DNA of 64,000 nt from CAZLCC01 sp964570845. Lineage in GTDB: Bacteria > Patescibacteriota > Saccharimonadia > Saccharimonadales > Saccharimonadaceae. The translations under genes and the position numbers were made by a program. The stretch is from positions 1 through 64,000 of the forward strand of contig CAZMZB010000003.1 of NCBI GenBank assembly GCA_964570845.1, read 5' to 3'. This document shows positions 16,856 to 25,860 of this stretch, in pieces; positions within the stretch are counted from its first letter, which is position 1; each line of letters starts with the position of its first letter. Below the pieces are notes generated by a model, which saw only the letters and a list, made by a program, of their open reading frames with translations, did no database searches and had not been told where the DNA came from.

Positions 16856-17071
16856 ATGGTACAAGTTACACGAAAAGACGCAAACGAGGCGAACGAGAAT
16901 ATTATCCGACGGTTTAATCGGAAGGTGCTGCAATCTGGTGTGCTCGCAAAAGCAAAAGCAAACCAACGTTTCAGTAAGCCAATTTCAAAAACTGAGCGAC
17001 GCAAAAAAGCGATTATCCGCAAAGAGCGCAAGGCTGATAAACTTCTCAAAACACGTCTTGGTGTGCGCTAA
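16856..17071 (+). CDS. rpsU: 30S ribosomal protein S21
   Basis: This is a 71-aa basic protein with the S21 signature: V-x-V-x(4)-E...IRRFNRKV at the N-terminus and the Arg/Lys-rich helix RRKKAIIRKERK. S21 sits near the 3' end of 16S rRNA. The open frame extends to 16817, but that overlaps the promoter; ATG 16856 gives the normal length and a 5-nt or shorter leader. The stop overlaps the yqeY start (TAATG). Confidence 0.92.
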   Translation: MVQVTRKDANEANENIIRRFNRKVLQSGVLAKAKANQRFSKPISKTERRKKAIIRKERKADKLLKTRLGVR

Positions 17072-17523
17072 TGACATTAAAAGAACGTATTGACGCGGAC
17101 TTAAAGAGCGCCCTTCTCGCAAGGGATGCTTTTTTGGCTGAAGTTTTACGTGGTTTGAAGAGCGCAATTTTGAATGAGGAAATTGCTAAAGGCAAGCGAG
17201 ATGAAGGCTTGAATGACGAGGCAATCGAGCAGCTTTTACAAAAAGAGGCCAAAAAGCGGGCAGAGAGTGCGGAGCTTTTTGAAAAAGGCGGCAACCAGGC
17301 ATCGGCTGAAAAAGAGCTTAAGGAAAGAGAAGTCATTCAGGGATATTTGCCAGAGCAAATGAGCGAAGCGGAGCTTACGGAAGTTATTGAGAAAGCAATC
17401 TCTGAAACTGGTGCGAGTGATGTAAAAGTAATGGGGCAGGTGATAGGTAAAGTGCGGGCGGAAGTTGGCAGCAAGGGTGATGGTGCGCTGATTGCGAAGA
17501 TTGTTAAAGAAAAGTTAACGTAG
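17071..17523 (+). CDS. yqeY: GatB/YqeY-domain protein
   Basis: This 150-aa YqeY-family protein has the typical N-terminal LKERIDADLKSALLARD, the central QAEKE/ELKEREVIQGYLPEQMSEAEL segment, and the C-terminal VMGQVIGKVRAEV...GALIAKIVKEKL. The family shares the tail domain of the GatB amidotransferase subunit and binds tRNA in GatB. The role of stand-alone YqeY is not settled. It is coupled to rpsU by a stop/start overlap, and rpsU-yqeY is a common bacterial pair. Confidence 0.92.
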   Translation: MTLKERIDADLKSALLARDAFLAEVLRGLKSAILNEEIAKGKRDEGLNDEAIEQLLQKEAKKRAESAELFEKGGNQASAEKELKEREVIQGYLPEQMSEAELTEVIEKAISETGASDVKVMGQVIGKVRAEVGSKGDGALIAKIVKEKLT

Positions 17524-17537
17524 GGTAGAATAAAAAC

Positions 17538-18083
17538 ATGATTATATTTTTTGGACCAGCGGGGGCTGGCAAAAGTGTGCAGGGGCAAATTTTGGCAGCA
17601 CGACATGATTGGCGGTGGTTGAGTGCGGGGCAGCTACTGCGTGATACGCACGATAAAGAATTAATTCATCAGATGCAAGACGGCAATTTGATTAATACAG
17701 GTAAGGTGAATGAGATTATTGATGATGCATTACATAGAGCAAAAGACATCGACCACGTGATTTTAGATGGTTATCCACGCCAGCTTACACAAGCTCAGTG
17801 GTTGATTGATAATCAGCCTAAGCATGAGCGCTCAATTGGATTGGTAGTGGTGCTTGAGGTGCCAAAAAGTGAGCTCGTGAAGCGGCTACACCTGCGTGGT
17901 CGGGCAGATGATACACCCGAAGCAATTGAGGAAAGGTTGCGGCTGTATCGACAAGAAATCTATCCAATTTTGACTTATTTGACTGAGCAGAAAGTGTTGA
18001 TTGCGCATATTGATGGCACGGGAACGGTTGGCGAAGTACATGATCGGATTGAGAAGGAGCTTAAGGCATGTTCACTCGCGTAA
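17538..18083 (+). CDS. adk: adenylate kinase-type nucleoside monophosphate kinase
   Basis: This 181-aa enzyme balances ATP, AMP and ADP. The P-loop is GPAGAGKS, the NMP-binding region includes SAGQLLRD, and LDGYPRQLTQAQWL is the typical central motif. The LID is short (RGRADDTPEAIEERL) and has no zinc cysteines. TAGAAT (17526-17531) ends 6 nt before the ATG, so the message is probably leaderless even though it lies inside a gene cluster. The 3' end overlaps map by 16 nt. Confidence 0.88.
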   Translation: MIIFFGPAGAGKSVQGQILAARHDWRWLSAGQLLRDTHDKELIHQMQDGNLINTGKVNEIIDDALHRAKDIDHVILDGYPRQLTQAQWLIDNQPKHERSIGLVVVLEVPKSELVKRLHLRGRADDTPEAIEERLRLYRQEIYPILTYLTEQKVLIAHIDGTGTVGEVHDRIEKELKACSLA

Positions 18084-18820
18084 AAACTAAAGATGAAATT
18101 AAAAGGATGCGCGAGAGCGGCAAGATTTTAGCTACGATTTTAGACAGGGCACGAAACTTTGCAGGGGTTGGTGCGACAGGAAAAGATGTTTCACAATTTG
18201 TTCGCCAAGAATTGAAAGGATTTGGTGCGAAATCTTCGTTTGAGGGGTATGAAGGGTTTTCTGACGTACTGTGTATATCAGTGAATGATGCGATTGTACA
18301 TGGTATTCCAAATGATACTGAATTTCGAAAAGGTGATGTGGTGAAGTTTGATTTTGGTGTGGTTTATGATGGTATGATTACTGACCATGCGTTGACTTTT
18401 GTAGCTGGCGAGGAACCTGAAGGTAATAAAAAGAGATTATTAGAAGCGACAGAACAAAGCTTGCAAGCAGGAATTGCTATGGTGAAAGATGGTGTGAAAA
18501 CGGGTGATATTGGTGCGGCGATTGAAGAAGTGTTAAACGCGGCAAAGCTTGGCATTGTGAGAGAGCTGGTAGGGCATGGCGTGGGGCATGAAGTGCACGA
18601 GCAGCCTGATATTCCAAACTATGGCACTGCGGGAACTGGCGTGAAGCTTGGGGCAGGCATGACAATTGCAATTGAACCGATGGCAACACATGGCGGCGAG
18701 AGGATCGTGGTTGATCCTGACGGTTGGACTATTCGGACACGAGACGGTAGTTTGACAGCTCATTTTGAGCATACGGTGCTGATTACTCAAGACGGTGCTG
18801 ATATTTTGACAAAAGTATAG
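18068..18820 (+). CDS. map: methionine aminopeptidase, type I
   Basis: Map removes N-terminal Met after deformylation. The 250-aa pita-bread-fold enzyme has the metal ligands in the expected motifs: VHGIPND, DFGVVYDGMITDHA, GHGVGHEVHE, IEPM and the final FEHTVLI. There is no N-terminal zinc-finger extension, which is typical of the bacterial form. The adk-map order is the classical one, and the overlapping start implies coupling. Confidence 0.95.
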   Translation: MFTRVKTKDEIKRMRESGKILATILDRARNFAGVGATGKDVSQFVRQELKGFGAKSSFEGYEGFSDVLCISVNDAIVHGIPNDTEFRKGDVVKFDFGVVYDGMITDHALTFVAGEEPEGNKKRLLEATEQSLQAGIAMVKDGVKTGDIGAAIEEVLNAAKLGIVRELVGHGVGHEVHEQPDIPNYGTAGTGVKLGAGMTIAIEPMATHGGERIVVDPDGWTIRTRDGSLTAHFEHTVLITQDGADILTKV

Positions 18821-18834
18821 AGTGTTTTTGAGTT

Positions 18835-18862
18835 GCCATATCCATACCACAAGCGGTATACT
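18835..18862 (+). promoter_or_regulatory. promoter of ftsA
   Basis: TTGCCA (18835-18840), a 16-bp spacer and TATACT (18857-18862), 9 nt before the ATG chosen for ftsA. Confidence 0.65.
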
Positions 18863-18871
18863 AGCAAAAGT

Positions 18872-20119
18872 ATGCAAGAACTTTCCCGATATGCTGTTGG
18901 CCTTGATATAGGAACGACGATGATACGATGTGTTGTGGGTCATATTGATGGTGGTACGCAGGTACCAACTATTATTGGTATTGGTGAAGCGCCAAACAAA
19001 GGGATGCGTAAGGGCACGGTGGTGACTCTCATGAATGTGGCTGAGGCAATTGATAAAGCGCTTGAAGATGCTGAGCGTATGTCCGGGCATCATGTTCATT
19101 CCGCAACGTTTAGTATTAATGGAACACATATTATCGGTATGAGTTCTCGTGGTGTAGTAGCAGTCGGTACGCAGGGACATGAGATTAATAGTGATGATTT
19201 GGCAAGAGTGGAAGAAGCTGCGACGGTCGTACAACTGCCAGCGAATCGAGAGATTTTGGATGTTACCCCACGAAGTTATCAACTTGATGGACAGGGGAAT
19301 ATTAAAGATCCAATTGGTATGACGGGCGTGAGATTGGAAGTTGATGCGTATGTGATTACAGCTCTGACGCCTCATATTAAGAATTTGTTCAAAACAGCAG
19401 AAATAACAAAAACTGAAGTAAAACAAGTGGTGCCTGCGGGTTTAGCGGCAGCACGAGCAGTTCTGAATGATCAGCAAATTGAAAATGGGGTGGCATTGAT
19501 TGATATCGGTGGAACGACGACTAATGTTGCGGTGTATGAAGAGGGGGACTTGCAGCATGTGGCGGTTGTGCCAATGGGTGGTGTGAATATTACGAATGAT
19601 TTGGCAATTGGTCTGAAGACTGATCTTGATGTGGCGGAGACAGTGAAGCTAAAACATGCTGTGGCTGATAAGAGTGCGCGGGAAAAAGACGAAAAGAAAA
19701 TTAGCGTGAAGCTTGATAAAAAAACGTATGAGTTTGCGACAAAAGAGGTGGATATGATCGTTGAGGCTCGACTTGAGGAAATTTTTGAGCTTGTTGAAAA
19801 AGAACTTGAAAAAATTGGTCGAGCGAAGAAACTTCCTGGGGGAGTTGTTGTGACGGGTGGCAGCGCAGCACTGAAAGGGATTGATGAGTACGCGAAAGAA
19901 GCACTTGAGCTACCAGCAAGAATTGCAAAGTCTCAAGGTTATGGTGGTGTGGCAGAAAAAGTTGATAAAACAGCGTTTTCAACAGCACTTGGATTAATGT
20001 TACTTGATTTGGAAGAAGTGCACTCGCATCGTGGTGGTGCGGGTAAATCAAGCAGCGGTCTTAGTGTTGGCTCAGCAATGAATAAGATAACTGGTATTTT
20101 TGGAAAACTACGTTCATAG
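18872..20119 (+). CDS. ftsA: cell division protein FtsA
   Basis: FtsA is the actin-like protein that tethers FtsZ to the membrane. The protein has the phosphate-1 motif AVGLDIGTT, an SHS2 insertion domain, the second phosphate motif ALIDIGGTTTN and the adenosine motif GGVVVTGGSAAL. The frame is open from 18833, but ATG 18872 lies correctly behind the promoter and starts two turns before the first beta strand, giving 415 aa. It lacks an obvious long amphipathic C-terminal helix; the tail is short (NKITGIFGKLRS), which could be a minimal one. Confidence 0.94.
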   Translation: MQELSRYAVGLDIGTTMIRCVVGHIDGGTQVPTIIGIGEAPNKGMRKGTVVTLMNVAEAIDKALEDAERMSGHHVHSATFSINGTHIIGMSSRGVVAVGTQGHEINSDDLARVEEAATVVQLPANREILDVTPRSYQLDGQGNIKDPIGMTGVRLEVDAYVITALTPHIKNLFKTAEITKTEVKQVVPAGLAAARAVLNDQQIENGVALIDIGGTTTNVAVYEEGDLQHVAVVPMGGVNITNDLAIGLKTDLDVAETVKLKHAVADKSAREKDEKKISVKLDKKTYEFATKEVDMIVEARLEEIFELVEKELEKIGRAKKLPGGVVVTGGSAALKGIDEYAKEALELPARIAKSQGYGGVAEKVDKTAFSTALGLMLLDLEEVHSHRGGAGKSSSGLSVGSAMNKITGIFGKLRS

Positions 20120-20182
20120 CTTGGTGAGAGTGACGATGCAGTGTATACTAACTATTGAGTAAAACGGGGAGAAATATAATCT

Positions 20183-21442
20183 ATGCCTGAAGTGAAACCA
20201 TCAGAAATTCAAACATTTGCAACCATTAAGGTAGTTGGCATTGGCGGTGCTGGCGGCGCAGCAATTAATCGTATGAAAGATGTGGGGCTGCATGGTGTGC
20301 AGTTTATTGCTATTAATACTGACGCCCAAGCGTTGCATAACTCAAAAGCTGATGTAAAAATTCACATTGGTCATGACACAACACGTGGGCTTGGTGCAGG
20401 TGCTGATCCGGTAGTGGGTGAAAAAGCAGCACAGGAGTCAAAAGAAGAAATCAAAAAAGCACTTGATGGTGCTGATATGGTGTTTGTAACCATTGGTGCT
20501 GGTGGCGGCACTGGCTCAGGTGCTGGTCATGTCGTGGCGGAAATCGCACGTGATTTAGGTATTTTAGTAGTTGGGGTTGCAACGAAGCCATTTAGTTTCG
20601 AAGGAGAGAAGCGCCGTACAAATGCTGAATGGGCTGTCACGAATCTTGGTCGTCAAGTTGATACGATTATTACTATCCCTAATGATCGACTTTTGCAGAC
20701 CATTGATCGCCGAACGCCGCTTCTTGAAACATTCAAAATTGCCGATGATGTACTCCGCCAAGGTGTGCAAGGAATCTCCGAACTTATTACTGAGCATGGT
20801 TTAATTAATCTTGACTTTGCTGATGTGAAAGCAATTATGAGCAATGCTGGTTCAGCATTAATGGGTATTGGTCGTGCAAGCGGTGACAATCGAGCAGCGC
20901 AAGCTGCGCAACAAGCGATTGAATCTCCTCTTATTGAAGTTTCCATAGATGGTGCAAAGGGTGTTCTCTTTAATGTTACTGGTGGCTATGACATGAGTAT
21001 GAGCGAGATTCAGGAAGCTGCGGAAATTATTACTAGTGCAGTAGCACCAGACGCAAACATTATCTTTGGTGCAACATTGAAGCCGGAAATTGAAGACGAA
21101 CTTATTATTACGGTGATTGCGACTGGTTTTGATTCCGCACACTTGCGCGAACAAACACCAACTAGCTTAGAGGATGCAAGTAGCACTGAGAATGTGACGG
21201 ATGCAGCCGAGCCAACATCATCTGTTGTGTCATCAGAGGTGGAAGTTGATAAAATTGATATGGATCTTGATAAGCAACCAACTCCACAGGGTTCGTTTAC
21301 TGATGATGACGAGGGTAAAAATATCTGGAATTATGATGATAATCAAGAAGAAGCTGAGTCAGATCGCCCTTCATTCCTTCGTCGTCGTAAAAAGAATAAG
21401 AAAAAAGATAAAAAACAAAAAGAATCCGAAGATAACGAGTAG
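20183..21442 (+). CDS. ftsZ: cell division GTPase FtsZ
   Basis: FtsZ forms the division ring. The 419-aa protein has the nucleotide-binding GIGGAGGAAINRM, the tubulin signature GAGGGTGSGAG, NTDAQAL and the T7 loop region INLDFADVKAIM. A disordered acidic linker follows from about residue 325. The tail ends in DRPSFLRRRKKNKKKDKKQ, with PSFLRR matching the conserved C-terminal peptide that binds FtsA. TATACT at 20144-20149 may drive it separately from ftsA; GGGGAGAA serves as SD. Confidence 0.97.
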   Translation: MPEVKPSEIQTFATIKVVGIGGAGGAAINRMKDVGLHGVQFIAINTDAQALHNSKADVKIHIGHDTTRGLGAGADPVVGEKAAQESKEEIKKALDGADMVFVTIGAGGGTGSGAGHVVAEIARDLGILVVGVATKPFSFEGEKRRTNAEWAVTNLGRQVDTIITIPNDRLLQTIDRRTPLLETFKIADDVLRQGVQGISELITEHGLINLDFADVKAIMSNAGSALMGIGRASGDNRAAQAAQQAIESPLIEVSIDGAKGVLFNVTGGYDMSMSEIQEAAEIITSAVAPDANIIFGATLKPEIEDELIITVIATGFDSAHLREQTPTSLEDASSTENVTDAAEPTSSVVSSEVEVDKIDMDLDKQPTPQGSFTDDDEGKNIWNYDDNQEEAESDRPSFLRRRKKNKKKDKKQKESEDNE

Positions 21443-21454
21443 AGTTGTTGTAAA

Positions 21455-21509
21455 ACACTACATGTTGTGTCAAAAACTCTTGCATAATGCATATATATGG
21501 GGGTACACT
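21455..21509 (+). promoter_or_regulatory. nrdR promoter with tandem NrdR boxes
   Basis: Box 1, ACACTACATGTTGTGT (21455-21470), is a palindrome close to the NrdR-box consensus (acaCwAtATaTwGtgt). The promoter is TTGCAT (21480-21485), an 18-bp spacer and TACACT (21504-21509). A weaker second box with the core ATATATA starts at 21486 inside the spacer, 15 bp after box 1. This spacing is the usual three-helical-turn arrangement for NrdR. Confidence 0.65.
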
Positions 21510-21518
21510 GGATATTAG

Positions 21519-21540
21519 CTACATCGTGCGAAGGTGTAGA
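21519..21540 (+). promoter_or_regulatory. hairpin in the nrdR leader
   Basis: CTACATC pairs with GGTGTAG around a 7-nt loop, in the untranslated leader between the nrdR promoter and the AAGGAG site. There is no T-run after it, so it is not a terminator. Its function is unknown. Confidence 0.35.
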
Positions 21541-21581
21541 GAGCCATTAACACGAAAAAAGTAAGGAGAGCTTTTAAGGTA

Positions 21582-22034
21582 ATGAAGTGTCCACAATGCG
21601 GATTGCAAAATTCGAAAGTAGTAGAGTCACGAGAAGCAGCAGATGGGGAGGCGATTCGCCGCCGCCGAGAATGCTTGAAGTGTCAACATAGATTTACTAC
21701 GTATGAACGCATCGAAAGACCAAACTTAGCGGTTGTTAAAAAGGACGGTACAAGAGAACTTTTTGATCGCCATAAACTTTTTGCAGCGATTCATCGTGCA
21801 GTTGGTAAGTTTTTGTCATCTGATGTTGAAGTCGAGGAGATTGTGTCTCGCGTTGAAAATGCTTTATATGCCTGCGGGGACAGTGAGCTGCCGTCACGCC
21901 AAATTGGGGACTTGGTGCTTAGTGAATTGGCGCAGCGCAACCAAGTTGCCTATGTTCGTTTCGCCAGTGTCTATTTAGACTTCAAAACGACAGAAGAATT
22001 TGAAAAAATTCTAAAAAGACTCAAAACAGAGTAA
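21582..22034 (+). CDS. nrdR: transcriptional repressor NrdR
   Basis: NrdR represses ribonucleotide reductase genes according to ATP/dATP level. The 150-aa protein has the zinc ribbon C3/C6/C31/C34 (MKCPQC...CLKC) and an ATP-cone domain (about 46-136, VVKKDGTRELFDRHKL). It lies directly upstream of nrdJ with NrdR boxes in its own promoter, which supports autoregulation of the pair. Confidence 0.96.
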   Translation: MKCPQCGLQNSKVVESREAADGEAIRRRRECLKCQHRFTTYERIERPNLAVVKKDGTRELFDRHKLFAAIHRAVGKFLSSDVEVEEIVSRVENALYACGDSELPSRQIGDLVLSELAQRNQVAYVRFASVYLDFKTTEEFEKILKRLKTE

Positions 22035-22143
22035 TCCATTACTTTCGTCGAGTTAAAGGTAGTCGCACTAACAAAAAGTGAGTGAGGGCTTTTTGTAGGC
22101 AAACATAAAAAACAATTAGAGTAAGTAGGAGGGTATTAGCTAT

Positions 22144-24924
22144 ATGGCACATGCAGTGTCCACACTTTCGGTCGCACGTTATTTTACGGAGGAGGGGGAG
22201 AATCCGTACGACTCATTAAAGTGGGAAAAAAGAGATTCAAAAATTGTCAATCCAGGAACTGGCGAGGTTGTCTTTGGGCAGTCTGGCGTAGAGTTTCCTG
22301 ATTTTTGGAGTCAAAATGCTATTAATATTGTGGCTCAAAAATATTTTTACGGTACGCCTGGCAAGAAAGACCGCGAAACAGGTCTAAAAGATTTAGTTGA
22401 TCGTGTGGCAGATACGATTACAAAGCACGGCTATGATCAAGGCTACTTCTTGAGCGAAGAAGAGGCTGATACGTTTAACGCGGAATTAAAATATATCTTA
22501 GCGACGCAAAGAGCTGCTTTTAACAGCCCGGTCTGGTTTAATATCGGTACGCCTGATCGCGCTCAACAAGCGAGTGCCTGTTTTATTCTCAAAGTTGAAG
22601 ATACAATGCCTTCAATTCTCAATTGGTATAAAGAAGAAGGTATGATTTTTAAAGGTGGCTCGGGATCTGGTTTAAATATCAGCTCACTACGCTCATCCCA
22701 TGAGCCTCTTAGTTCAAGTGGCGGCAAGGCATCAGGACCTCTTAGTTTTATGCGTGGCGCTGATTCTTCGGCTGGTGCAATTAAAAGTGGTGGTAAGACG
22801 CGCCGTGCCGCCAAGATGGTAATTTTAAATGTAGATCATCCAGATATCGAAGAGTTCATTTGGTGTAAGGCGCGTGAAGAGCGCAAGGCTCATGTATTGC
22901 AAGATGCTGGGTTTGATATGGGACTCAATGGCCACGATTCAATTTCTGTGCAATATCAAAATGCGAATAATTCTGTTCGCGTCACAGATGATTTTATGAA
23001 AGCAGTTCAAGCTGATGACGATTGGGATCTTAAGGGCGTAAAAGATGGCAAGACGTATAAAACCGTAAAAGCACGTGATCTCTTTTCTCAAGTTGCAAAG
23101 GCAGCATGGGAGTGTGCTGACCCGGGCATGCAATTTGATACGGTTATTAATGATTGGCATACCACACCAAATGCAGGTCGGATCAATGGCTCAAATCCTT
23201 GTTCGGAATATATGCACCTCGATAACTCAGCGTGCAACCTGGCAAGCCTTAATCTTCTTAAATATCTTAATAATGATGGCAGTTTTGATGTTGAGTCCTT
23301 TCGTCATGTTGTTGAGACAGTATTCTTAGCACAAGAAATCTTGGTTGGTTATTCTGCATACCCAACTGAAGGAATTGATAAGAATGCGCGAGCATATCGA
23401 GAGCTTGGCATGGGATATGCTAATCTTGGTGCGCTTTTAATGGCGAAGGGTTTGGCGTATGACAGTGATGAAGGACGAGCAGTAGCTGCTGCAATCACCT
23501 CTTTAATGACTGGTCATGCATATGCAACCAGCGCTAAAATTGCTAAGCGAGTCGGTCCATTTGCGGGATATGATAAAGATAAGCAAGGCATGAACCGAGT
23601 ACTTAAAAAGCATCGTGATGCTGTGCGTACTATTGATGCAAGCTTAGTGCCGGAGGAACTTCTAAGTTCTGCTGCTAGTGCATGGGATGAAGCGGTAATA
23701 CTGGGTGAGAAACACGGTGTGCGAAATTCACAAGCGACGGTGCTTGCGCCAACTGGCACTATCGGCTTTATGATGGACTGTGATACGACAGGTATTGAAC
23801 CAGATTTTAGCTTAACAAAATTCAAGACACTTGTTGGCGGCGGTTCAATGGTGATTGTCAATCAAACCATTCCTCGAGCATTGAAAACTTTGGGTTATAG
23901 CAAAAAAGAAGCTAAAGAAATTGTCGACTACATTCATGAGAATAATGGCTCTGTCAGTGGAGCACCACATCTAAAGAAAGAGCATTATGATGTGTTTGCC
24001 TGTGCAGTTGGCGAAAACCCAATTCACTATATGGGACACGTAAAAATGATGGGCGCAGTGCAACCATTCCTTTCTGGCGCGATTTCAAAAACCGTAAATA
24101 TGCCAGAAGAGGTAACGGTCGAAGATGTTGAGCAACTTCATATGGACTCTTGGAAGCTTGGCCTGAAGGCAGTCGCGATTTATCGAGATAACAGTAAGGC
24201 ATGGCAACCGCTTAGCGACAAAAAGGATGAAAAGAAGGAAGAGGGTGATTCGACTGCCGCTCAGGTGAAGACTGAAACAAAAGTAGTGCGAGCAGTGATG
24301 CGAAATGAACTGCCGCGTAAGCGAAACTCAAAAACGTTTAGCTTCTATGTCGCAGACCTTCACGGACATTTTACAGTTGGTGAATATAAAGACGGTAGTC
24401 CAGGCGAAATCTTTATTCAAGTGGCAAAAATGGGCTCAACGCTTGCTGGTGTCATGGAGTCATTTGGTCGCTCAGTAAGCTACGGCTTACAGTATGGCGT
24501 ACCATTGAAGGCATTTGTAAAAGGATTGAGTAACACGAGCTTTGCACCATTTGGCGCGACTGATGATCCGGAAATCAAGACAGCAAGTTCAATTATTGAT
24601 TATGTCTTCCGACGCCTTGCACTTGAATATCTCAGTATTGATGATCGGCTTGAGCTGGGGCTAGCAAACATTGAAGATTTAGAAAAAGAGATGGCAAGCC
24701 AACAGGCAAGCTTACTTGAAGAAGCAAAAGCGCCTATTCAGAATGAGCATATCGAGCAGGAAGAAGTTGTGAAAGAGCAAAATGTTGCTTCGTCAGCTTC
24801 TGTGAAGGCAGCAGCAACTTCAGATAGCAGCGCACCACTTTGCAGCAACTGCGGTAATATTACTCAGCGTTCAGGTAGTTGCTATGTCTGCACTGCGTGC
24901 GGTTCAACAACTGGCTGTAGCTAA
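22144..24924 (+). CDS. nrdJ: B12-dependent (class II) ribonucleotide reductase
   Basis: NrdJ makes deoxyribonucleotides using adenosylcobalamin. The 926-aa protein has the substrate-binding and catalytic region FNSPVWFNIG...ACFILKVEDTM, the loop NPCSEYMHLDNSACNLASLNL with the catalytic cysteine, and APTGTIGFMMDCDTTGIEPDF. The C-terminal redox/zinc tail is CSNCG...GSCYVCTACGSTTGCS. No cobalamin biosynthesis is seen nearby, so the cofactor is probably taken from the host or surroundings (inference). It follows nrdR by 109 bp, with AGGAGG as SD, and shares its NrdR control. Confidence 0.95.
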   Translation: MAHAVSTLSVARYFTEEGENPYDSLKWEKRDSKIVNPGTGEVVFGQSGVEFPDFWSQNAINIVAQKYFYGTPGKKDRETGLKDLVDRVADTITKHGYDQGYFLSEEEADTFNAELKYILATQRAAFNSPVWFNIGTPDRAQQASACFILKVEDTMPSILNWYKEEGMIFKGGSGSGLNISSLRSSHEPLSSSGGKASGPLSFMRGADSSAGAIKSGGKTRRAAKMVILNVDHPDIEEFIWCKAREERKAHVLQDAGFDMGLNGHDSISVQYQNANNSVRVTDDFMKAVQADDDWDLKGVKDGKTYKTVKARDLFSQVAKAAWECADPGMQFDTVINDWHTTPNAGRINGSNPCSEYMHLDNSACNLASLNLLKYLNNDGSFDVESFRHVVETVFLAQEILVGYSAYPTEGIDKNARAYRELGMGYANLGALLMAKGLAYDSDEGRAVAAAITSLMTGHAYATSAKIAKRVGPFAGYDKDKQGMNRVLKKHRDAVRTIDASLVPEELLSSAASAWDEAVILGEKHGVRNSQATVLAPTGTIGFMMDCDTTGIEPDFSLTKFKTLVGGGSMVIVNQTIPRALKTLGYSKKEAKEIVDYIHENNGSVSGAPHLKKEHYDVFACAVGENPIHYMGHVKMMGAVQPFLSGAISKTVNMPEEVTVEDVEQLHMDSWKLGLKAVAIYRDNSKAWQPLSDKKDEKKEEGDSTAAQVKTETKVVRAVMRNELPRKRNSKTFSFYVADLHGHFTVGEYKDGSPGEIFIQVAKMGSTLAGVMESFGRSVSYGLQYGVPLKAFVKGLSNTSFAPFGATDDPEIKTASSIIDYVFRRLALEYLSIDDRLELGLANIEDLEKEMASQQASLLEEAKAPIQNEHIEQEEVVKEQNVASSASVKAAATSDSSAPLCSNCGNITQRSGSCYVCTACGSTTGCS

Positions 24925-24946
24925 GCATAAATGGTATGCTAAAAGC

Positions 24947-25207
24947 GTGAAAACGTACGTAATTTACAAAGACGCAAGTGATCATGCCCGAGCGGTTATT
25001 GATTACTTGCGTGATTTTAAAAGACAAACGGGAAAAACATTAAATATTGTTGATCCTGAATCGCCAGAAGGTGCTTCATTGTGTCGAGCATATGATGTAG
25101 TAGAGTATCCTACGGTTTTAACAACAGATAATAATGGAGTAATGCAGCAAATGTGGCGGGGGCTTCCGCTGCCAACAATAAGTGAGATTAGTTATTATGT
25201 GGAATAA
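24947..25207 (+). CDS. thioredoxin-fold protein lacking the CxxC active site
   Basis: This 86-aa protein (VKTYVIYKDASDHARAVIDY...) has a glutaredoxin-like pattern: first strand, helix, a D-P-E-S loop and the conserved cis-proline segment YPTVLTTDNNG. At the place of the redox CxxC it reads DASDHA, so it cannot do normal thiol exchange; a single Cys (SLCRAY) remains. GTG 24947 is preferred because TATGCT (24935-24940) lies 6 nt before it; the open frame back to 24884 runs into nrdJ. It overlaps the VKOR gene by 11 nt, so these two are coupled. The role is unknown. Confidence 0.6.
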   Translation: MKTYVIYKDASDHARAVIDYLRDFKRQTGKTLNIVDPESPEGASLCRAYDVVEYPTVLTTDNNGVMQQMWRGLPLPTISEISYYVE

Positions 25208-25829
25208 GATAAGAGACGTTTTTCATAAAAAAGAAGATACTAAAAAAGCTGATAAATGGATTTTTGGTACAATGTTGGCTTTTGGTATCATCGCCCTTTT
25301 TGCTGCATTAGTTTTATCTGTCGAAGAGTTTCATTTGCTGAAAAATCCAGATGCTCAGCTGAGTTGTAGTTTTAATCTCATTTTTAATTGTGCGACTGTC
25401 ATGCAAACCTGGCAGGCTTCTGTATTTGGCTTCCCGAATATGTTTATTGGACTTATGGCGTTTCCTGTAGTGATAATGACTGCTGTTTTAGGTTTATCTC
25501 AAGTCAAGCTTCCTCGTTGGTTTTGGATGGCGGCAAATCTTGGCTTTTTAGCCAGCGCACTGTTTGCCTACTGGCTCTTTTTTCAAAGTGTTTATGCTAT
25601 CGAGACGCTCTGTCCATGGTGTTTAGCAGTAACTGTTTCAACGACATTTATTCTCGCAACGATTACGCATTATACGATTCGAGAAAACACTTTTGGGCTT
25701 GATAAAAAGACGCACAAACAGCTTATAAATCTTCAGCAAAAAGACTATGGAAAACTCTTAACTGCAGCATGGCTAGCACTCCTTGTTTTACTTGTTTTCT
25801 TAAAGTTTGGCGATAGTTTATTTGCATAG
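25197..25829 (+). CDS. vitamin K epoxide reductase (VKOR) family membrane protein
   Basis: This is a 210-aa polytopic membrane protein with the VKOR signature: the loop cysteine pair CSFNLIFNC and the quinone-site CPWC in the fourth helix. Bacterial VKOR homologues reoxidise a DsbA-like protein and so drive disulfide bond formation outside the membrane. The start ATG 25197 overlaps the preceding thioredoxin-fold gene. No DsbA is seen in the window. Many of the surface proteins here contain cysteines and could be clients (inference). Confidence 0.88.
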   Translation: MWNKIRDVFHKKEDTKKADKWIFGTMLAFGIIALFAALVLSVEEFHLLKNPDAQLSCSFNLIFNCATVMQTWQASVFGFPNMFIGLMAFPVVIMTAVLGLSQVKLPRWFWMAANLGFLASALFAYWLFFQSVYAIETLCPWCLAVTVSTTFILATITHYTIRENTFGLDKKTHKQLINLQQKDYGKLLTAAWLALLVLLVFLKFGDSLFA

Positions 25830-25860
25830 ATAAAAAAACAGGGGTAAAATAAGAAAGTAA

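Noticed and set aside
18533..19426. 297-codon minus-strand frame opposite map and ftsA
   Set aside because: It is complementary to two certain genes and is His/Asn/Cys-rich, as expected from antisense reading.
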